A stretch of 5,797 bases of DNA, from contig JAXDBW010000035.1 of assembly GCA_034678405.1 (NCBI GenBank), positions 1-5,797 of the forward strand, read 5' to 3'. A program made the position numbers and the translations under genes. The notes below the pieces were generated by a model that was not told where the DNA came from, ran no database searches, and saw only the letters and a program-made list of their open reading frames with translations. This document shows positions 1 to 3,443 of the stretch, in pieces. The stretch's first letter is position 1, and each line of letters opens with the position of its first letter. Origin of the DNA: JAXDBW01 sp034678405. Lineage in GTDB: Bacteria; Patescibacteriota; Patescibacteriia; UBA10025; JAHIVO01.

Positions 1-987
1 ACCCGCGCGCGCGATGGCGTTTTCTTCACCTCAGCTGATGACTATGGTGGCACGCGGAAGAAGAAGCTCTCACGATTTTTGACCGAGCTTGGATTTGAGC
101 GGAAAGAAGGTACTGAGGAGATTGACATAGCGGAGCGGTTGACCCCGCCACCCGAGGCACAGCGCAGTATCAAAGAGGTGGACTATCTCCGTGAGGCTAT
201 CCCGGAGAAGGCGAGCTACACCCAGCTGAAAGCATTTGAAACCTGCCCAAAGCAGTATAAGTACGCGCATATACTTCGCGTGCCAGTTGAGGGGCGGTTT
301 ACCTTCAGCTTCGGGAAGTCAATGCACAATACGCTCTTTCATTTCTTTACCCTGGTGCAGGAGCGGACGGGTACTGTGCAGACCGACCTCTTTGGCAAGC
401 AAACGAAAGATCAGGGACCGGCAGTGTCACTGGAAGAGCTCATAAATCTCTATGACCAGGAGTGGATCGATGAATGGTACCTGTCGAAGGAGCATCGGGA
501 GGAATACTATGCCAAAGGCAAAGAATCGCTGAAGGATTTCTATGCCGAGCACAAAGATCGCATGCCCATACCGCTGCATCTCGAGCAGCCATTTCATTTG
601 AAACTGGGAGACTATACATTTAAGGGCGTGGTGGATCGTATCGATCCCATGGGCAGTGACCAGAAGTCAGTCGAAATCATCGACTACAAGACCGGCCGTA
701 TCCCGAAAGGAAACAAATTAACGCCGAGCGATAAAGAGCAGCTGATGATTTATGACCTAGCTGTCCGGGAGGTATTTAATCTCGAGCCGGCAGTACTGTC
801 ATACTATTACCTAGAGAATAATACTAAACTGTCATTCACTCCCGACAAAGAAGATCTGGAGAAGCTAAAGAAAAGCTTGGCCGAACAAATTGCCAAGATT
901 CATCAGAGCGATTTTGCGGCTACGCCGGGCTTCTGGTGTAATAACTGTGATTTTCGGGATATTTGCGAAGATCGCTGGAATGGGTAA
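1..987 (+). CDS. UvrD/PcrA-like ATP-dependent helicase with C-terminal PD-(D/E)XK Fe-S nuclease (5' end cut by window)
   Basis: The frame is open from base 1, so this is the last 328 residues of a longer protein; the TTG at 79 is internal, not a start. Residues 1-4 (TRAR) look like the end of superfamily 1 helicase motif VI, and the following text through the KKKLSRFLTEL stretch is typical of the UvrD/PcrA 2B-to-C-terminal junction. From about residue 70 a RecB-family nuclease domain follows: Cys82 in FETCPKQYKY, His109 in MHNTLFHFF, Asp212 in GVVDRID, Asp228 and Lys230 in IIDYKTG, and the Q247-x3-Y251 motif. Cys313, Cys316 and Cys322 (CNNCDFRDIC) together with Cys82 match the split four-cysteine 4Fe-4S arrangement of AddB and Cas4 nucleases. 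Known relatives unwind and resect DNA ends in recombination and repair; that role is inferred here. All catalytic residues appear intact. The helicase motor lies outside the window, so its integrity is unknown. Confidence 0.9.
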   Translation, partial: TRARDGVFFTSADDYGGTRKKKLSRFLTELGFERKEGTEEIDIAERLTPPPEAQRSIKEVDYLREAIPEKASYTQLKAFETCPKQYKYAHILRVPVEGRFTFSFGKSMHNTLFHFFTLVQERTGTVQTDLFGKQTKDQGPAVSLEELINLYDQEWIDEWYLSKEHREEYYAKGKESLKDFYAEHKDRMPIPLHLEQPFHLKLGDYTFKGVVDRIDPMGSDQKSVEIIDYKTGRIPKGNKLTPSDKEQLMIYDLAVREVFNLEPAVLSYYYLENNTKLSFTPDKEDLEKLKKSLAEQIAKIHQSDFAATPGFWCNNCDFRDICEDRWNG

Positions 988-1043
988 CATTGTAATTATC
1001 AATTTACAAATTCCAATTTTTCAAGTTCAATCATGAAAATTAT
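988..1043. other. AT-rich intergenic spacer
   Basis: This spacer is strongly AT-rich compared with the helicase gene before it. It contains a weak 6-bp dyad, TTGTAA at 990-995 with TTACAA at 1004-1009, followed by a T5 run at 1017-1021. That is too AT-rich to call a good terminator. The sequence style, alternating ATT, CAATT and TTCAA words, resembles spacers I recall from many CPR genomes. TTTACAA plus a following TCCAA recurs downstream of pheS near 3328-3343. No convincing ribosome binding site precedes the gene at 1044. Confidence 0.4.
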
Positions 1044-1489
1044 ATGAAGAAAATATATTCACTAGCCATTTTAGTTGTCATCCTTATTGCCGTAGGAATA
1101 ATTTTAGCTAATAAAGAGTCGCCGGATACAAATCAAAATCTTCTAGGCTACTTTCTGCATCATATTAGTACTAAGGAGTGCCACATTCAAAATCAAGAAT
1201 ATAAGACTGAAACAAAATTAGGATATAATGAAGATTGTGTAAGGAAAATCTGTGAAGAAAAGCATAGCGGCAATTCAGAGAGAGTGGAAGGTTGCTTAAA
1301 TTCAACTGGACTTGGAGGTACCTTAAACTCTTTTACTTTCGGCGAATGCGATCAGGAAGTTTTTGAATTCCAGGTTCCTCAGTACGCGGAATTGAGCGGT
1401 GAACAGCGAAGGGAGTTTTATTTGGGAATGCCGATACTAAAGGAATCATGTCCAAGTGGGTATGAGTCACTGTAAAGAGTTGATAATTA
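993..1489. repeat. 10-bp perfect inverted repeat flanking the AT-rich orphan gene
   Basis: TAATTATCAA at 993-1002 is the exact reverse complement of TTGATAATTA at 1480-1489. The arms lie in the two spacers on either side of the 143-aa gene, just outside its start and stop. Because both arms are made almost wholly of A and T, a chance match is quite possible. The alternative is a cassette boundary or two copies of a common spacer repeat in opposite orientation. I see no target-site duplication outside the arms. Confidence 0.3.
1044..1475 (+). CDS. Hypothetical single-TM, six-cysteine extracytoplasmic protein, AT-rich
   Basis: I do not recognise this 143-aa protein. Residues 1-4 are basic (MKKI) and residues 5-22 form one hydrophobic stretch (YSLAILVVILIAVGIILA), so it should be a signal anchor or an uncleaved or poorly cleaved signal peptide; the rest would face outward. 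That soluble part has six cysteines (46, 65, 70, 84, 102, 136), an even number compatible with disulfides, and no zinc-finger spacing. No lipobox is visible. By hand count the gene is about 38% GC, against roughly 50-60% in pheT, and it prefers AAA, AAT and ATA codons. This suggests recent acquisition or relaxed selection. The start at 1044 is chosen because it places the basic-hydrophobic signal at the N-terminus; the ATG at 1033 is out of frame. No clear Shine-Dalgarno is present. It could be read through from the helicase gene (56-bp gap) and lies 18 bp before the DUF721 gene. Confidence 0.7.
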   Translation: MKKIYSLAILVVILIAVGIILANKESPDTNQNLLGYFLHHISTKECHIQNQEYKTETKLGYNEDCVRKICEEKHSGNSERVEGCLNSTGLGGTLNSFTFGECDQEVFEFQVPQYAELSGEQRREFYLGMPILKESCPSGYESL

Positions 1490-1493
1490 ATAA

Positions 1494-1790
1494 ATGGTGA
1501 TGGCCACTAAACTCGGCGACTTACTCAACTACAGCGTCAACAAAGCAGGCATCGGCCAGCAAGTGTCGGCAGCACAGATCTGCACGGCTTTTGATCGGCT
1601 GATTATTGCAGCGTACCCAAAAATTAAAGGTCAAGCCCAGGCAAAATTCGTAAAAAACGGCACGCTGACCGTCGCTGTCCTGAGTCCGATTATCGGTCAG
1701 GAAATCAAATTGCACGAGCGAGATATCCTGGAAAATCTCCAAAAAAAGTTCGGGAAAAAAGCTGTCTCGAGACTCCGTTTTCTAGTCTAA
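1494..1790 (+). CDS. DUF721/DciA-family protein (probable replicative helicase loader)
   Basis: The 98-residue protein matches my memory of the DUF721 (DciA) family over nearly its full length: LGDLLN near the N-terminus, an Ala/Gln/Cys/Phe helix (AAQICTAFDRLI), the GQAQAKFVKNGTLTVAV strand region, IGQEIKL, then ILENLQKKFGKKAVSRLRFL at the end. Family members bind the DnaB replicative helicase and help load it in bacteria lacking DnaC or DnaI. The role here is inferred from family only. The protein is at the short end for the family and is essentially the KH-like domain alone, without the C-terminal tail of longer homologues. ATG 1494 is used as start; ATG 1500 two codons later is equally possible, and neither has a good Shine-Dalgarno. 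It follows the AT-rich orphan gene by 18 bp and is followed by a probable terminator, so it closes the upstream transcription unit. Confidence 0.8.
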   Translation: MVMATKLGDLLNYSVNKAGIGQQVSAAQICTAFDRLIIAAYPKIKGQAQAKFVKNGTLTVAVLSPIIGQEIKLHERDILENLQKKFGKKAVSRLRFLV

Positions 1791-1797
1791 AATATTA

Positions 1798-1809
1798 GCT
1801 AAGGTTAGC
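1798..1809. promoter_or_regulatory. Small DNA dyad GCTAAGGTTAGC (possible operator)
   Basis: GCTAA and TTAGC are perfect inverted copies separated by GG, placed 8 bp after the DUF721 stop and 25 bp before the -35 of the downstream promoter. TTAGC also occurs as a direct repeat at 1795-1799 and 1805-1809, with a 10-bp period. The loop is too small for a good RNA hairpin, so a protein-binding site is the likelier reading if it means anything. A site this short can arise by chance. Confidence 0.2.
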
Positions 1810-1817
1810 ACAAAAAT

Positions 1818-1854
1818 AATACCCCCCGATCACTTGTAAATAGGGTATTTTTTT
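1818..1854 (+). terminator. Probable weak intrinsic terminator after the DUF721 gene
   Basis: AATACCC (1818-1824) pairs perfectly with GGGTATT (1843-1849) across an 18-nt loop, and the 3' arm runs straight into seven T (1848-1854). The 7-bp stem has only three G-C pairs and the loop is long, so termination may be partial. It lies 27 bp after the DUF721 stop, the right place to end the upstream unit. Its 3' arm and T tract lie inside the spacer of the downstream promoter. Confidence 0.5.
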
Positions 1855-1867
1855 GGTATAATCGGGG
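1824..1867. repeat. 7-bp inverted repeat bracketing the promoter
   Basis: CCCCGAT (1824-1830) and ATCGGGG (1861-1867) are perfect inverted copies. The left arm sits just upstream of the -35 hexamer and the right arm overlaps the last two bases of the -10 and the discriminator. In DNA this could be a looping or half-site operator; in read-through RNA the left arm lies in the loop of the terminator hairpin and could compete with it. The function is not shown by sequence alone. Confidence 0.35.
1834..1862 (+). promoter_or_regulatory. Sigma70-type promoter for the membrane protein-pheS unit
   Basis: The -10 is a perfect TATAAT (1857-1862) preceded by TG-G at 1854-1856, an extended -10. The -35 is TTGTAA (1834-1839), matching four of six consensus bases, with exactly 17 bp between the hexamers. 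Transcription would start near 1869, giving a leader of about 38 nt before the ATG at 1907. The bases after the -10 (CGGGG) form a GC-rich discriminator. This is the best promoter in the window and marks the start of the phenylalanyl-tRNA synthetase operon. Confidence 0.7.
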
Positions 1868-1896
1868 TAGGCTATAGACGCCCATTTTTTATCAAC

Positions 1897-1901
1897 AGGA
1901 G
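1897..1901 (+). promoter_or_regulatory. Shine-Dalgarno site AGGAG for the 1907 gene
   Basis: AGGAG lies 5 nt before the ATG at 1907. It is the only strong Shine-Dalgarno in the window and fixes that start. The other genes, including pheS and pheT, have weak or no recognisable sites. Confidence 0.75.
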
Positions 1902-1906
1902 CGAAC

Positions 1907-2293
1907 ATGTCACTCAAAAAGTACCTCATCATCATGACCTCTGCCACGCTGGTGTCCTGGATTGCCTGGCTATTTGTCTTCTTTTTTATCAATCCAGACG
2001 AGGCGGGATTTGTGGGATTTGCGCTGTTCTACATCAGCTTATTCTTTGCGCTGGTGGGTACGTTCTCACTGTTCGGTTTTTTCATCCGGGTGTGGTTTAC
2101 GAAAGAAGAGGTTATTTTCCGGCATCTCGGGGTGGCTACTCGGCAGTCGTTTTTCTTCTCGATCCTCATGGTGTCTGCGCTGATGCTCCAGGGGGCTGAT
2201 TTATTGACCTGGTGGTCAGTGCCACTCCTCGTTATTTTCCTTACGTTATTAGAATTTTTCTTCATTACCCGGCGGCAGCCCCGTCGCGGCTAA
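1907..2293 (+). CDS. Phe-rich four-TM membrane protein of unknown function, upstream of pheS
   Basis: I do not recognise a named family for this 128-aa protein. Hydrophobic segments fall at about 6-29, 33-60, 82-98 and 102-120, giving four likely TM helices. A charged loop lies at 61-80 (RVWFTKEEVIFRHLG) and the C-terminus is basic (TRRQPRRG), so both probably face the cytoplasm. It contains 22 Phe (17%), including FFF at 25-27, 82-84 and 117-119, far above even membrane-protein norms. No catalytic or transport motif is visible. It has its own strong promoter and ribosome binding site, and pheS starts 6 bp after its stop, so the two are almost certainly co-transcribed and probably translationally coupled. 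A small membrane protein ahead of pheS is an arrangement I recall from CPR genomes, but its role is unknown. The link between Phe content and pheST is an inference explored in the findings. Confidence 0.8.
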   Translation: MSLKKYLIIMTSATLVSWIAWLFVFFFINPDEAGFVGFALFYISLFFALVGTFSLFGFFIRVWFTKEEVIFRHLGVATRQSFFFSILMVSALMLQGADLLTWWSVPLLVIFLTLLEFFFITRRQPRRG

Positions 2294-2299
2294 CCAATC

Positions 2300-3307
2300 A
2301 TGCGCCAAGAACTCCAACATATTAAACACGAAGCCTTGACCGCGCTTTCTCGCGTATCAAGCAACAATGAACTCAAGCAGTTTGAGATTGATTATTTAGG
2401 GCGCAAAGGCAAGCTCTCCGTCACGCTCCGAAAGCTCAAAGACGTGCCGAAACACGAACGACCGGCCATTGGCCAGTTTGCTAATGAGATCAAGGCTGAG
2501 CTCGAGCATGCCATGGCCAAAGCCGCGCGCAGACTCCAAGAGCAGAAACTCCACGCGCCCGTGATCGACCTGACCTGGCCGGGCGCCGAGCATCCCATCG
2601 GACATTTGCATCCCATCTCGAAATTCCTGGCTGAAGTGGTTGATATCTTTACCAGTATGGGGTTTGCGGTCGTGGACGGTCCGGAGATCGAGACGCCGGA
2701 GAATAATTTCGACAAACTGAATATCCCGAAGAATCATCCCGCTCGTGACGCCTGGGACACGTTTTATGTCGAGGGCGGCCTACTGCTGCGCACGCATACG
2801 TCACCAGTACAGATCCGCGCTATGCAAAAGATGCGTCCTCCCGTACGGCTGATCGCACCCGGCCGGGTATTCCGCCACGAAGCGACGGATGCCAGCCATG
2901 AATCGACATTCTATCAGTGTGAGGGCTTAGTGATTGACCGTGACATCACGGTCGCCAACCTCATCGGCACGCTCGACCAAGTATTGAAATCTATCTTTGG
3001 CAAAAAAGTAAAAACGCGGGTCCGACCAGAATTCTATCCGTTCGTCGAGCCGGGCATGGATATCGACATGTCCTGTCTGATCTGTGATGGCGCTGGCTGC
3101 TCGGTCTGCAAACAGCGCGGGTGGCTGGAGATGCTGGGGTCGGGTATGGTGCATCCGCAGGTCCTGAAAAATATGAATATCGATCCGGAGAAATACTCGG
3201 GTTTCGCCTTTGGCATGGGCATTGATCGGCTGATGATGCTCCGACACGGGATCAATGACATCCGCCTGTCCTACAGCGGAGATTTACGTTTCTTAGAGCA
3301 GCTTTAG
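2300..3307 (+). CDS. pheS: Phenylalanine--tRNA ligase alpha subunit
   Basis: PheS is the catalytic subunit of the cytoplasmic alpha2-beta2 enzyme that activates phenylalanine with ATP and joins it to tRNA-Phe. The 335-aa length is normal. Residues 1-85 form the usual N-terminal coiled-coil arm that contacts tRNA (DYLGRKGKLS is typical). The class II core follows: motif 1 around 103-131 (HPISKFLAEVVDIF, GFAVVDGPEIE), the LLRTHTSPVQIR substrate segment at 161-173, motif 2 at 189-213 (RVFRHEATDASH, FYQCEG), and motif 3 at 301-314 (GFAFGMGIDRLMML). Cys259, 262, 267 and 270 (C-x2-C-x4-C-x2-C) form a possible metal site, an insertion seen in many bacterial PheS but absent from the E. coli type. The C-terminus GDLRFLEQL is canonical. 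ATG 2300 gives the expected N-terminus; it lacks a good Shine-Dalgarno and lies 6 bp after the upstream stop, so coupling is likely. All core motifs look intact. Confidence 0.98.
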   Translation: MRQELQHIKHEALTALSRVSSNNELKQFEIDYLGRKGKLSVTLRKLKDVPKHERPAIGQFANEIKAELEHAMAKAARRLQEQKLHAPVIDLTWPGAEHPIGHLHPISKFLAEVVDIFTSMGFAVVDGPEIETPENNFDKLNIPKNHPARDAWDTFYVEGGLLLRTHTSPVQIRAMQKMRPPVRLIAPGRVFRHEATDASHESTFYQCEGLVIDRDITVANLIGTLDQVLKSIFGKKVKTRVRPEFYPFVEPGMDIDMSCLICDGAGCSVCKQRGWLEMLGSGMVHPQVLKNMNIDPEKYSGFAFGMGIDRLMMLRHGINDIRLSYSGDLRFLEQL

Positions 3308-3347
3308 TCTGTAACTATTAATTCTATTTTACAATAATCCAAAGATA
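3308..3347. other. AT-rich spacer after pheS
   Basis: These 40 bases between the pheS stop and the palindromic repeat are mostly A and T. They contain TTTACAA and a following TCCAA (3328-3343) similar to the spacer at 1003-1016. I see no terminator stem, which agrees with pheS and pheT being co-transcribed. Confidence 0.35.
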
Positions 3348-3426
3348 GTCATGCTGAACTCGATTCAGCATCTCCATTACATTCAGATCATTGTTGATGG
3401 AGATTCCGGATCCAGTCCGGAATGAC
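3348..3426. repeat. 79-bp REP/MITE-like palindromic repeat between pheS and pheT
   Basis: The element begins GTCAT and ends ATGAC. Its two ends, 3348-3377 and 3397-3426, are 30-bp inverted repeats matching at 23 of 30 positions around a 19-bp centre, with ATCTCCAT/ATGGAGAT as the inner perfect part. Each end is also a hairpin: ATGCTGAA-CTCGA-TTCAGCAT (3351-3371) and ATTCCGGA-TCCAG-TCCGGAAT (3403-3423), both with perfect 8-bp stems and 5-nt loops. Where the hairpins differ, both arms change together. This looks like the GTCATnCTGAA...GGAATGACA family of dispersed intergenic repeats that I recall in many CPR and other bacterial genomes. No open frame, T tract or clear target-site duplication is present. 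It lies 41 bp after the pheS stop and 17 bp before the pheT start. Confidence 0.85.
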
Positions 3427-3443
3427 AAATGCGAAGACAGTAT

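Noticed and set aside
4..14. Alternating GC run (CGCGCGCGCG) that could form Z-DNA.
   Set aside because: It is coding sequence for the conserved Ala-Arg motif of the helicase and is too short to be meaningful.
79..81. TTG as the start of the first gene.
   Set aside because: The frame is open upstream to base 1 and the upstream residues (TRAR...SADDYGG) match the UvrD C-terminal region, so the gene is cut by the window rather than starting here.
990..1021. Terminator after the helicase gene (TTGTAA/TTACAA dyad and T5 run).
   Set aside because: The stem is six base pairs with only one G-C pair, and the T run begins 8 nt after it, so it is unlikely to stop transcription.
1003..1031. Possible promoter before the orphan gene (TTTACA and TTCAAT, 17 bp apart).
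   Set aside because: The -10 match is poor, the region is so AT-rich that such pairs occur by chance, and the start point would leave almost no leader before ATG 1044.
1863..1906. T-box riboswitch or classical short Phe leader peptide ahead of pheS.
   Set aside because: The leader of about 38 nt is too short for a T-box, and no short Phe-rich reading frame or leader terminator is present before 1907.
2392..2737. Two antisense open frames of 107 and 113 codons inside pheS.
   Set aside because: They lie opposite a clear pheS reading frame, overlap each other in different frames, and their products look like translations of the complementary strand with no domain, start signal or promoter.
3348..3426. 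CRISPR repeat or tRNA-like structure.
   Set aside because: Only one copy of the element is present, with no spacer array, and the fold is two simple hairpins without tRNA features.
3429..3431. Upstream in-frame ATG for pheT, adding MRRQY.
   Set aside because: PheT proteins begin with a short M-x-(V/I)-S-x-x-W-L motif, which ATG 3444 gives; the extra residues come from sequence next to the repeat. It may still be used in the cell.
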